A DNA stretch of 64,000 bases, from assembly GCA_946699065.1 (NCBI GenBank), contig CAMPDV010000040.1, positions 558,001 through 622,000 on the forward strand. The letters run 5' to 3'. Of the stretch, positions 1 through 16,088 are shown piece after piece (the first letter of the stretch is position 1; every line of letters starts with the position of its first letter). Under the pieces are notes generated by a model, which worked only from the letters and a program-made list of their open reading frames with translations, ran no database searches and was not told where the DNA came from. The translations under genes were made by a program, and so were the position numbers. This DNA is from Loxodes magnus (lineage: Eukaryota; Ciliophora; Karyorelictea; Loxodida; Loxodidae).

Positions 1-49
1 TTCCTAATTTTAACATAATAAGCTTATTAGCATTTGTATCTTCTTTCAT
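1..49 (-). CDS. N-terminal fragment of an unknown protein (left edge)
   Basis: On the minus strand an ATG at 49 opens a frame starting MKEDTNANKLIMLKLG that runs off the left edge. Only 16 residues are visible, so no function can be given. The mix of acidic, basic and polar residues looks like coding sequence, and the 180 bp between it and the next plus-strand start would be a divergent promoter region. The evidence is short and this could be chance. Confidence 0.35.
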   Translation of the reverse strand, partial: MKEDTNANKLIMLKLG

Positions 50-229
50 AATGTTGATGTTATATTTCTCTATAGTATTTCTAAAGATTATATATCAAAA
101 GATATAAATCTTTAGTTTTCTATAAAGTATAATTAATTTAATAATAGCTAATAGCTTGCTTTATTGTAATCCATTTAAAAATTGAGGAACTTATAAGGTT
201 AATAAGATTAAGGAAGATATGATTAAAAA

Positions 230-1623
230 ATGCTTAATAATAAATTAAGCAGACTCAGTACATTAAAATATTTAGCTTCAAATATTTCGTAAGTGAAGGA
301 TGAGAAGAATGGATATGGATTAGTCTAATTTTGATGCCTTAATCATCCTGAGAAAGAAAACTATAATATGATTATTGAGTTGTACTATAAGTGCTTTTTA
401 TTGAAGAATAGTTATATAAATATAAGAGAGAAATGATTATTAATGAGTATATTAATTATTTAATTAAAGTGATATAAAAATGTATGTTTATAAGTTTCCA
501 GGCAGAAGATTCTTTTTTAAGTTCAACAAAAAGCCCGTTTTGCTGGAAAAATAAACTCTTGAAAAAATGACTATTTGCTATTAATAATAAAAGGGGCATT
601 TGTGAAATTTGATTGAGCCTTTTAAGAAGCTACAATAAATAAGTATAGATTACGGAATTGCTAAGAAGAAATAACCTGGAGCCCTAAGTGGAAAATTTTT
701 AGGAATCTACCTTGATCATGAAGATAAGATATTACCAACTTAATATTGTACTTCAGCATTAGGACTAATTTTAGATTGGTAAGAAAAATAAGACGCGAAG
801 TTACTTGAAGATAAGAAAGAAAATACTGAATCAACAGAAATGACAATAAAAGAAAATGAAGATTCTATTTTACAAGTTTCTTCAGAAACTTTTTTACTAA
901 TAAACCAGCTAAAAGAGTAGTACAAGAAATAGTACTATTTCAAAACTTTAGAAAAGCGCTCAGATGTTTTAATTTGCACAGCTTCTTTCAAGTAAAATGG
1001 AAATTTAAGTTTTTGGATATCAATGTATAAAATTTACAATATGATGAATGAATACATAACCTAAAATAAATTATATGACTAAGTTCCTTTAATTTTAGAT
1101 CTTTATGACTTTGATAATTCCTAAGTTTCTGTTTGCGTTCCTTTTAAAAATCATGAGCAATATTTTATTTGATCTAAGTAACTAAGAACATTTTAATTTA
1201 AATAATTATCCTTTTTAATATAATCCTTAATTTCATTCTCTAAGTTTGCTTCTCTTTTCAAACAAGAAATCAATCAAAGGCTCTCTGCGATGGCTAAACT
1301 ATCCTTGTAATTGAAATTGTTTAAATGGTTTTTGTATTTTAATTATAATAAGAATCTGTAATTATCTTATATTTCCTGTCCTTTAAAAAATGTAAATATT
1401 CAAAATCCACATTTTTAGTAACAACTTAAAAGCTCCTTTTAAATAATATAATCAAAAGTTTAGTTTATTATCATCTTCAGATACTTATATTGTAAGTAAT
1501 TTTTATATATTATGGAATAAGAAGCAGAATAATTATTATGTTTACATTGATAATCCTTTGCTAGAATAATATATTAATTATAGAAAACTTATCGCTATCT
1601 TTACTAATTTTAATTATAATTGA
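230..1623 (+). CDS. Unknown protein, about 453 aa, two probable tiny introns
   Basis: I do not recognise this protein. Under the ciliate code the frame starts at ATG 230 (MLNNKLSRLSTLKYL), shifts at a probable 16 nt intron (391-406, GTGCTT..GAAG) into a frame with YVYKFPGRRFFFKFNK and DYGIAKKKQPGALSGKFLG, and shifts again at a possible 16 nt intron (1083-1098, GTTCC..TTTTAG). It ends at TGA 1621. With both introns removed the length is 454 codons. A competing frame stays protein-like past the second intron to about 1160, so the 3' exon boundary is uncertain. A stretch rich in Glu and Lys lies near residues 190-215. It faces the next gene tail to tail, 90 bp apart. Confidence 0.5.
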
Positions 1624-1713
1624 TTACTTTTGTACTAAATTACAAGTAAGTTGGGTAACTTAAACTAAAAATAAGATAAATCATTTAGGTTAATTTATAA
1701 TATTATGTTTAAA

Positions 1714-3261
1714 TCATTAAATATCTTCAAATTCTATTGTTTTCTTTTTCAATGTACGTTTGCTTATGACTGGTCTAAAAAAATGTTCAATCTTATTTTG
1801 AGACTCCTTAATTTCTTCAATTTTCTTAAATTTTAAATTATTAGCTATTAGGTTTTTTAATTATTCGAAAGGCTTTATTTATTCTTTTTCATGGTAAAAT
1901 TTTCCTTCATCATATATAAATAAATCACTTTAAGTTTTTACTATTCTAATTTATTAGACTTAGCTTTCTTACTTGTAAAATACAGGATTTTTCTACTCGT
2001 TTTCCAACTATTACTCAAGTTCTTAATTATTCAATACTTAATCCAAATTATTAGCTTTTTTATTAGAATTAACTAAATCATTATTTTCAGTTATATTTGA
2101 CTGTTGGATTAAATTTTTGTCTATCCTCTATTTACTTTTTTTAATTTAACTCTACTCTAGCTTTTCTTCTTTTTAATTATTATTTTATTTGGTAATTGAA
2201 AAGCTATTTTGCAAATTTTGCTTATTGTTTTCTGACTTTATCAATTAATTATTCTATTTATTTAAGCTTCTTTCTTAACTTATTTATTTTCCTATATTCG
2301 TGTTTATTTATTAATTATTTTCTAATTAATTGCTTTGACTTTCTTTTATACTTATTTCTTTCACAAGAATCTAATTAATTTAAAGATTTTCTTCTATGCT
2401 ATTCTGATTATTATCTTTATTACCTTATAACACATTATTCTTTTAATTTTTATCTTAGGCAACATAATGACTATTTTGGGATTTACTTAGATAGTCTGAT
2501 TTTTATATCTTTTATTAAATTTATTAAGAATTTTAATTTTAAGGATTATTTTTATCTTTCTTAGCCTGAATACCTTACAAATAAACTTAATCATTTTATT
2601 AGCTAATTTATTGATTTTTATCAACAGTTTCTAATTTTTATTCCTTATTTTCAAAACTACCAGCTAATTCTTTTTTCAGATCCTTTTAACCATAACTCTT
2701 TAACAAAAATTCATCTTTTTATTATGCCTTCTAACTATTTTATTTAATCTGGTAATTAGATTGATTAACGTTATTTTAGCTGGCTTTATTTGGTTAAATT
2801 TCTTAATGTTGATTTTCCTATTTATTTTTCTAATTGATATTCTTAACATCTTTCATCTCGTTTTATACCTATATTTATTAAATTTCTTGCTTAGATTGTG
2901 TGTTTATCATTTCAATTTATTACTCATTTTTCTTTTAGTTTATTCTATTATTTTATAAGTTGTCATTCGATTATCTTGAATTTCCATTTTACTAGCCTTC
3001 AGAAATATTATCTTCCTTTCTGAATTATTAGATATTGGGCTATTTATTAATCTAATTATCTTCTAATTATATTTTAGCTTAAATATCTTAATCATTATTT
3101 ATGTTATTTTACATCTGAACTCTAAAGTCTATCTATTATTGCTTTTGCTAAGCATCTATTTCTACATTCTTATTGAACTGAAATTAACTTTAAGTACCTT
3201 AGTTTTACTCTTCTTTTTAATTATTTTTCTACTATTTTTTACAGCAAGGACAACACCCCAT
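1714..3261 (-). CDS. Gln/Asn-rich protein with N-terminal MGCCPCC acylation signal, 515 aa
   Basis: A single open frame from ATG 3261 to TGA 1714, with no internal TGA at all. It begins MGCCPCCKK. Gly2 followed by clustered cysteines is the classic context for N-myristoylation plus palmitoylation, so the protein is probably anchored to a membrane by lipids. The rest is extremely rich in Gln, Asn, Lys and Glu, low in complexity and without transmembrane segments. The C-terminal 110 residues are more ordered and charged (YDEGKFYHEKEQIKPFEQL, ending TIEFEDIQ). No enzyme motif is visible. The family is unknown; a scaffold at the plasma or ciliary membrane is an inference from the tag only. Confidence 0.7.
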
Positions 3262-3595
3262 TCCAATAAGATAACAGATAAATATATAAATATAATTAAA
3301 GTGTCAATGAAAGCTAATTACAATGTAATCTTTTTCTGAATAAATCCTTTCTTTTTAGAATTTATACAAGGAGCATTAATTAAGATTGCTTAGCTTCCTA
3401 TATTAATTTATTTTACTTATAAGCTTGTTACTTTAGTTTAGATCCTTGCAGAACTAATTAACCTTCATAAAATATCACTTTGCTTCAGTAGATAAGAAAT
3501 AAATTAGATGATGTATTAAGAAAGTCTAATTGATTAGTTAAAATTTTAATTAAAGAGGAGTTAAATATCTAAATTGTTAATTTCAGTGAGCATTT
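3262..3595. other. Intergenic, 334 bp
   Basis: AT-rich spacer upstream of the MGCCPCC gene and downstream of ALY/REF. I see no gene or repeat in it. Confidence 0.6.
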
Positions 3596-4174
3596 TCATA
3601 TCTAAATAGTAGCTTACTTTAATCCTGGTCTCCAATATATTACTTGAATTACTTATCCATCTACTTTGGAGTTGTTATATTCAGAAATTGCTTTCTTTGC
3701 ATCTTCTGGATTTTGAAATTCCACTTCGGCTGTTCCTAAAGATCTTCCTAGTTAATCCCAATGAATGCCACATCTTTTTAAAGGTCCTATCTATGAGAAC
3801 ATATCATTAAGATCTTTATTTATTACATTAAAATGGAGACCGCTTATCCAAATACGACACTTTTAAAGAGCAGATTATGTAGTATACGAACGAACTACGG
3901 GCTTTGCATTAACAGACTTTTACGTTGGTTAAGCTTTAAAAGCATTTTGTTTAGTTCTGGTTGTAAATGATTTTCTTAAAAAATTAGGACGAATCTAATT
4001 AATCTATCTTTGCTAAAAAACAGGCTTTCTTTACCTTTATATTTGTCTTTACTTGTAATTAATAACCCTCTTCTATTTATTTTTCTATTGCACGTTCTTC
4101 TTTTCATTTTTTATAATATCATCTAAGGACATCTCAAGCAATTTTGAGGCATTATGTGCTTTAGCATCCTCCAT
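3596..4174 (-). CDS. ALY/REF mRNA export adaptor, 192 aa
   Basis: An ALY/REF (Yra1-type) RNA-binding adaptor of the TREX complex, which links spliced mRNA to the nuclear export receptor. The N-terminus has the conserved short helix EMSLDDIIKNEKK (residues 14-26) that binds the UAP56/Sub2 helicase. A basic Arg/Lys/Gln-rich linker follows (residues 30-100). A single RRM then spans about residues 105-185: RIWISGLHF fits RNP2, LGTAEVEFQ fits RNP1, and DAKKAISEYN is the second helix. Length and order match the family. It ends ATTIQI-TGA at 3596. The start is only 22 bp from the stop of the upstream gene. One open frame, no intron. Confidence 0.9.
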
Positions 4175-4196
4175 TTATTTATTAATAATTATATTG

Positions 4197-5142
4197 TCAA
4201 TAAACTTTAACTATAAGTTCAAGCTTCTATAATATTATGTCCTTATACTATTACTTATAATTAATAAATGTTTTCTTTAGTTATTATTCTTCAGTTTAAT
4301 CTTTTTCAATATCATGCTTAATACTTATATTCTTAATTTATTATTTTCCTTTTATAAAGCTAAATAACCAATCTATTACTACTTTCATTTGTAAATCACT
4401 TCTATAATTACTTAACTTTAAAATTCTCTTTAATTATTGATGCTTTACTATAATTGTTTCTTAATATAGGTTTATAAATTCTTTGCTTTTTATATCTCTC
4501 AATTCTATAGGATTTTTTTGTCTAGAAATTAGTTTAAATTATTTTAAGCAGTTAGATTTCATAAATTAATATCTAGTATAGAGTAATTCTTAATATTAAA
4601 TACCTATTTCATTAAAAAGCTTAAAATTTAATTTTTTAATCTTTGATCCAAAATAAAAATTTATCATATCTAGTTTTTTCCTTTACATCCTTTATTTGTA
4701 TCTAGAAATTTATACGAGCAAATGTTTCTCTTTAATAATTCTATTAATAAATTATAAATTATAACTAATTAACCTCATTTAAAATGAATCTACTTAATTG
4801 CTAGTATAAAAGGAATTTGCAGCTATTACGGAGATTAGTGCTATTTGGAAGTTATTGGGTTTATATAAAGTGAAAACTAAGCTAGTTATTTTAGATTTTT
4901 ATTTCATTAGCAAAAATTTCAGGAAGCATCCCTACTAATTTATTAAGTTAATATATAATGTCAATCTTACTCTCATTAGGCTTGTCTGCTTTAAATTTCT
5001 TTTCTTAATTAAATAATTTAAATCCTTAATAAGGAATCAAATAGTACATAAAGAGAAAAATCTTTCAATTTAATTATAGTTTGAATAAAACTAATTTCGT
5101 TCTTTATGCTGTGTGAACTTTAGTCTACTACAACTTATTCAT
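4197..5142 (-). CDS. Unknown protein, about 290-305 aa, start and intron uncertain
   Basis: A minus-strand coding region ending at TGA 4197. The last 170 residues are clear (RQKNPIELRDIKSKEFINLY, later QMKVVIDWLFSFIKGKQQ, ending LELIVKVY). Upstream a second frame is protein-like (KADKPNESKIDIIYQLNKL, then GMLPEIFANEIK). The two frames join through a GT-AG segment of about 31 or 67 nt near 4550-4620. The first in-frame ATG is 5142, but another frame further upstream is also fluent, so the 5' exon is unsure. No domain recognised. It sits between the CDK-like kinase and ALY/REF, all on the same strand. Confidence 0.45.
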
Positions 5143-5319
5143 TTTTAAGATATTTTAAATAAATTAACTTAATATTGATTCTTAATTAGGATATCAACCT
5201 CACATTTATAAATTAATTAATTTGCTTTTTATTAGTAATGCTTGCTATTATCTAAGTAGAGGCAATTAAATAAAATAGTTATTTATTATAAAGAAAGGAT
5301 TATATAAGAAAATAGAGTC

Positions 5320-6264
<945 letters not shown>

Positions 6265-6860
6265 TTTAGTATAATTTCTTCCTTAGTCTATTTAAAGGAT
6301 ACCTTAGATATTTATTTGAATCAATCTAGAAATTAAACTAATAAATTTCATATCATATAATTCATTTTATTGCAAGCAATCAATCATATTATTAAACTTC
6401 TTACTACAATACCTTATATGCATTTAATTAAGGCTTGCTTATGATTAAAACTATCATATCTTTATCTATCTTCAAGTTAGTTACATGAATCATTACTTGC
6501 GTTTATCTTTTATCCCTTTTTAATTAATAACCTTTCCTTAAGTTTTAATAAGCATTATTCCCTACAATTAATACAAATCCAATTTATAAAATAAGAACAG
6601 CTGCTGATTATAAATGTTTGATTTGTTAGTTAGCTTATTTTAGATTAATACTTCATTTAGTTTAATAAAAGATTACTAATTTTAAACTTAATAGTTGTAC
6701 ATAATATTAGTAGGCTATTTATACATAAAGGCATAGTATAGGATATTTAAGTTGTTTAATGTATTCTTCTTATACTATTAGCAAGCTTAATATTTTTGTT
6801 AATAGACTACTCTTTTAGTTATTATATTATATCCTTTTGCTTTATACAAATAGAGTCTTA
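6265..6860. other. Divergent promoter region between CDK-like kinase and glutaredoxin
   Basis: 596 bp between two divergent start codons. It may hold a short N-terminal extension of the kinase (in-frame ATG 6351). No other feature seen. Confidence 0.5.
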
Positions 6861-7269
6861 ATGTAGAAAATTATATCTAAGTTAAGGTTTTCAACAAGCA
6901 GCTTTAACTAAGAGTAAATATAGTAAAAGGTAGATCTTTTAGAAAAGGTAAGTTTAATTACTAATTAAGCAGATTCTTTCCAATAATAGAATTACCTTGC
7001 TCTTATGAGGATCTCCTGAAAAACCTTTCTGCAAATATAACAAATACATGGTAGATCTAATGCAGTATTATGGTATAAGCAAATTTGGCTACTTAGATAC
7101 ATAAAAAGATAGGCAATTACAGAAAATTATAAAGGATAAATGCAAAGTAGATGCTTTTCCATAATTATGGATTGATGGGAAGTTTATTGGAACATAGCCT
7201 TAAATAGATTTTATGCATACAAGCAATGACCTTAAGGAAATCCTCAAAGAAAAAGGACTTATTTCCTAA
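6861..7269 (+). CDS. Monothiol glutaredoxin, probably mitochondrial (Grx5-like), divergent active site
   Basis: Two exons split by a 22 nt intron (6948-6969) with GTAAGT donor, TACTAAT branch-like element and TTAAG acceptor. The N-terminus MQKIISKLRFSTSSFNQ is basic, hydroxylated and lacks acids, as in mitochondrial targeting peptides. The body matches monothiol glutaredoxins of iron-sulfur cluster assembly: ILSNNRITLLLWGSPEKPFC, then KYGISKF-like loop, then VDAFPQLWIDGKFIG (the cis-Pro glutathione-binding region). The active site reads CKYN where Grx5 has CGFS, and the usual GG after the FPQL region is replaced by GT. About 128 aa to the TAA at 7267-7269; no TGA follows in frame until 7636, so the true end is unresolved. 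Confidence 0.75.
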
Positions 7270-9467
7270 CTTTAATTTTAATTATTATTAATTACAATTA
7301 ATTAAGATCTTTTCCTACATCTTATATCTATTTATTTCCTTTATAGAAGGGAAAAAGCTAAATAATAGAATTTTTATTAAGTTATCTATTAGATAAAATC
7401 CTTTAGAATAGAAAAACAATCTAATTAAAATAATATTAAGATAGATAAAATAGATATCAAGCAAAAGAAATTCCCTCAACGCATAGTCTTGATTCCCTTA
7501 GTTATTTATAAGTAGTTAATTTCAGGTTAATGTTGCATTATACAAAAAATGCATTTATACAAAAATTAGAAAAAGGAACTTATATAGTTACTTCTAAGCA
7601 TATTGTAAATACTTAGTGCATCTAATTTTAAGTCTTGATTATATCTATCTTTCAAAACATTATTTAAAAATTAATGGCTATTTGCAAAATTAATATAAAG
7701 AGAAATTGCCATCCAAATATATTTATATATCTAGAGTGTAAGATTAAAATAGCATAGCAGACTCATATTATGGTATCTTCTGTGATGATGAAAATAGAAT
7801 AGAATTAAAGATAGATAATATTTTTATAAATAGATGCTGAATAAGTTGCTTTCTATTTTGTACATTATATACTGACTATTTTTATTTACAAGCATTAGAA
7901 TCTCTTAACAAACAAAATGCTCTTTATAAGTTTAATTTATGATTCTTTCCTTCTATTTATATTTCTACTATAAGTAATTATTTTAATTTAAGTTAAGCTT
8001 TTACTTAAGATTTAAAGAAGTATAATGTTTCAGTAATATAATTATAAAAAGATAGAAATTAAAAAAAGAGAGCATTGTTCTAATAAAAAAGTCTAAATTA
8101 GTTGATGTTTACAAGAAAATCAACTAAGGTAGAGAGATTCAATATTAGTATACTAACTCATCAATTAATTTCTTTCTTAGCACATATATCTTTAGTTAAT
8201 TTAAATAAAGGATGTGAGCAGTTAATTATTATTAATTACAAATTAAATTTGTTGAAGCAATAAATTTATTAATGAGTAGTAATAAGATTCAATATATCAT
8301 TCTTAATGCTTAATAAGTTTAACATTATCAAATTCAAAAATTTCTACTATCTGTCTTTGATGATATAAAGAAAAGGCAGGAATTTTATTATCTTATTATA
8401 AACAGTAAGTCTTTGATATATAGCATATATCTTATAATTTTATTAATTAGTAGTCCTAAGCTAATTTTTTATTCTAAATTTAGCCATTATTAAGAATAAA
8501 GGATAAAGCACCCCAACTTTATCAATTTAATTATAGCGTAACATAATTAATAATTATTAAATGTTTAAAATCAGCAAATAACTGCTTATTTATCAGCTTT
8601 TCATTTATTTATCTTCTCAATAATATGATTTATATATAGTACAGATACATTACTATTATTAAAATTTACCTAAGAATAAATACTATTTAAACTGAGAAAA
8701 TTATAAATCTTGCTTATTTATCCAAATGTCATGAGTTTACTATACTAATTTAAAGTAATTTTTATCTTCTATCTATATCTACTTTGGATATTTAGTCTAT
8801 CCATACTGTATTATCAATAAGCATCTTTTTTCTTTTATAATAGCTTAAAACAAAACTTTAATCTTTAGATCTAATATATTTCAAAACTTAATTAGGTAAT
8901 TTATCACTCAAAAGTGTATTTAGTGATCTTAATAATAAAACGTATTTAAATTTTCTAGTTTATTGAATATAGCAAAACTAAATTTAGTCTAAAGGATTTT
9001 ATAAAAGAAATTTCTTATTAAGGTTTAAAACTTAGAGGTAAATATAATTAAACAAATAATTAGGATTTAAATCTAATTCTGATAAACAGAAATATCCTTA
9101 GCTTTTACTTACCTATTTTACTAAAATTCTATTTAAATTTGGATATATTTATCAGTTATGAGCCTTAATTGAAGCTAGCAAGCTTTATAACTATTCCAAT
9201 GTAAGTTCTTTTAAAATATTCTGATATAAAATTGTTTTACTTATAGTTATCTCCTAAAACTAGATCTATATTTAGAATATCTAGAACACCTAAATATAAG
9301 ATTCTTTCTTTGGTGGGTAAGGTTAAAATTAGTAAGTATGTGCAAGGGTATGTTTTTATCATGACAGTAATAGAAATAAATATTTTTACAATAATTTAAT
9401 AAATAAACTATTTTCTGAGATAATTAACTAAATTTAAATTTACATTTTAGGTTTATAAATTCATAAT
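7270..9467. other. Intergenic, 2.2 kb
   Basis: AT-rich, without any frame that stays protein-like. The first part could contain an unrecognised last exon of the glutaredoxin gene, whose in-frame TGA is at 7636-7638. Confidence 0.5.
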
Positions 9468-10240
9468 ATGGCAAAATTTAGCATTTAACATTATCATACG
9501 TTTGTTGCTATCATTAATATCACTATTATACTTATAATAGTTGCTCTAACTACTGATTAATGATATGCTTTAGAATGATATTAACCGAGATCTGACATTG
9601 AAACTTAATATTATTACGATTTCTTTTCTCTCACTGATTTTATATCCTGGGATAGTGATTTATTTAATGAGGTAAAGGATAAATACGAGTAAGATAAGAA
9701 AGAAGTAGGAATAACTGAAGTAAATACAATATCTTTTTAAGTTGTATATATGAAAGAAGATACTCGCTATTTTGTTGATTTAATTTAAGTGAACAAGGAA
9801 ATTTGTCTTTGTGATTAGTGCAAAGATAATTAAGATTGAGACTCAAAATTAAAAAACTTCTGTGATGGAATTTCATAAATGACTGGAGCAGGAATTATTG
9901 TAATTTTTTATTTTAGGTTGCTTTATTATGTTTTTCGTCAGTTTCCTTCGGTTCGGCTAGTTTTATGATGATTTTATTAAACAAAATTTAATAAAAATGT
10001 GTCTAGATCTTATTTCATTTGCATGTGTTAAGTTTAACACTAGCGTTTATACTTTTTTGTGCTTTGATTTATTCAATTAAGGATAAAATCTAACTAGAAT
10101 CAATTTCTACTAAAGCTGGAGGTGGAATTTTAATAGCTGCATTTGGGTTATCGCTTATAAATTGGATTTATTTTTGTATCTTCAAAAAGAAAATTTTGGA
10201 AGATAATGCAAATAATTAGGCTAATCAACAAATGTAGTGA
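9468..10240 (+). CDS. Four-helix membrane protein (tetraspan, claudin/PMP22-like layout), 251 aa
   Basis: ATG 9468 opens MAKFSIQHYHTFVAIINITI and a first membrane helix (residues 11-30), followed by a long external loop (31-145) containing ICLCDQCKDNQ and NFCDG cysteines. A 17 nt intron (9900-9916, GTAATT..TTTTAG) falls at the entry to helix 2. Helices 2-4 are VALLCFSSVSFGSASFMM, LSLTLAFILFCALIYS and GILIAAFGLSLINWIYFCIF, then a short Lys/Asn/Gln tail ends QQMQ-TGA. One long first loop with cysteines, short inner loops and four helices resembles claudin/PMP22/TMEM tetraspans; sequence identity is too low to name a family. Removing the intron gives 252 codons. Confidence 0.8.
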
Positions 10241-12518
10241 AATTAACTTTTATTTAATTAAGCTTTGGAGTAAAAACTTTATTATCAATCTAAAATATCA
10301 AGCTTCTATCATATTTATCTATTAGCATTTAAGATAAAATAATACTTCTATCTAAGCTTTTGAAATTAGCTAAGTATAAGTCTTTTAATTTTAATCTATT
10401 TTAGGTCTTATTTAACTTCTAGTTTGATGATAAATAACCTTTTTTATTTAATTTATTTAGATAAAAATATCTGCTATATAACTAGATGTCTTCATAGGAT
10501 AAAAATAAAACTTTAATAGCATAGTAATCCTGAGATAAATTGGATTTAGATAAAATACTGATATTCTGGAGGCTTTGAGTAAATATGAAAATAAAACCTG
10601 ACAAATTTTAAAATCTTCTAGTAATGAGATATTTAAAAGACTTATTAGCTTGCAAAGTCGGTAGAAAAATTAATTTTGAAATAAAGGAAGTGAAATATAA
10701 AAGATTATATAATGGAAAGATAAAAAAGATTCTAGAATAAATAGATAACTAAACTCTTTTATATTAATTATGTAATTTAAATGATTAAAGGCATTAATAG
10801 TAACTATTAAAGATAAAATTAACCTTACTGGTTTTAAATTATTTTAGTACTCTATTTTATATACAATACCTACCTTTATATTTTAGGATCTAATTAATTA
10901 GCTTTTATATTTGAATTTCTTTTTTCATCTATTTTAGCTTATTTTATTATAGATTTATTACTATTTGAATGAATTAAATCTTAATAATATTGGCTACTTG
11001 TTAAATGCTATTTTACTAAAAATAATTTAAATTAAATTAATATCTTAAATAGTGTTAGGCACATCTAAAAGTAGTGTAATAATATATTTCTCTAAACTCT
11101 AGCAAGGCTTATTTTCTAAAATAACTAGCAAAAGTAGATGTAATTAGCTAATTAAGAGTTATTATTTTACTATATTAGTCTTTTTTATTCTAAATCCAAT
11201 TTTATACTAAGCTAAGTTAAACTAATGACTTGATATATTAAAGCTAACACTAGTATTATACTAACAATTTAATTTTAAAATAAAATATTATTAAATTAGC
11301 TTTTGATCTAATAAGTAGAATGATACCTAAATTATATTTATAAAAATGTAGCTTAAAGATACCTTTTGGAGATATATTATATAAGTTCTAAAATCCTTTC
11401 TAGTAATTAAAACTAAATGGCTTCAGAGAAATCCTTAAAGAAGCTATTATTGATTTCACAGTTTATATTTGTATAATGAAATAAGAGAATAGATTACTTA
11501 ATTTCTATCAATACAACAATTAAAACCCTATTACAGCTTAAAATAAAGCATCTCTTTTATCTATTTATTGTTCTTTATGCTTCATTACTGAATCTTTACT
11601 CCTCACTTTAAGGTTTATTCTTTGTATCTCTATATTAAAAAGATAATTAATTAGCTAAAGCTTTTTAAAATTAATAACTCAGTAATAAGAATAGCTAGAG
11701 ATAAAGCTTGTTAATAATATTTTAGAAATAGAGCTCCTATCTACTTATTAGCATCATAAAACCTCTTTTACATTTACTAAAAACATAATTATAGCTACAT
11801 ACTAATATATTTCACTATGATAACTAACTACATATCAGCACTATTTAGTTTTATTTCCTTAGCTATAAGTTTACAAACTATTAAGTAATATACTAATTAG
11901 AGAAAGAATAGTTATTATAATATATCTATAAATAATTCATTAAAATTAGGGAATATTATTGAATGCGACAGTATATACGATAGCATCTAGCTAGGTTTGA
12001 AATCTAGTACTAAACAGTGTCAACTAAATTATATTTATCTATAGAAACTGCTTAAAGTTAATAAGTTGCTTCATAAATTTTTAAACTTGTATGAGTATCA
12101 GTAAATAATACAGATTGAGATACATCTTTATTGTATTTTATAGTAGCGTAAGTTTTATAAATACTTATTATTAAATGATCTAAATCACCTTTTTCTCACT
12201 TTTTATATTTATTTTAGTCCTTAAATTATACATCATTTAAGCATAGTTGCTACATTCACAAAATAGATTATTTATAAAACTAAGTTTTTGCAAAGAGCTA
12301 AGATATGCTTATATAAAAGACAAGACAAAGAAAGACTTTTCAATAGACAAGAGAGATAAGGAAAAGGTTAAGAAGTATAGATAGAAAAAGATAAGGATGA
12401 AGAGATAAATAGTAAGAAGTAGAATTAAAGAGTAGAGTGTAGTTAAATTTTCGAAGGCTTATACGTTAAAGTATTTAAATGCTATTTACAAATAAAAGAA
12501 AATCATAATCGATTAATT
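10241..12518. other. Intergenic, 2.3 kb, with a purine-rich stretch near its end
   Basis: No gene recognised. About 12310-12430 is strikingly purine-rich on the plus strand and could be read as a Lys/Glu/Gln/Arg peptide, so a short exon or leader of the DYRK gene is possible. Confidence 0.5.

Positions 12519-16088
<3,570 letters not shown>

Noticed and set aside
3139-3339. Standard-code hydrophobic peptides rich in Phe, Leu and Ile on the plus strand at 2196, 2761, 3139, 31884 and elsewhere
   Set aside because: They are the antisense of Gln/Lys/Asn/Glu-rich minus-strand genes; TTT, TTA and ATT runs are the complement of AAA, TAA and AAT.
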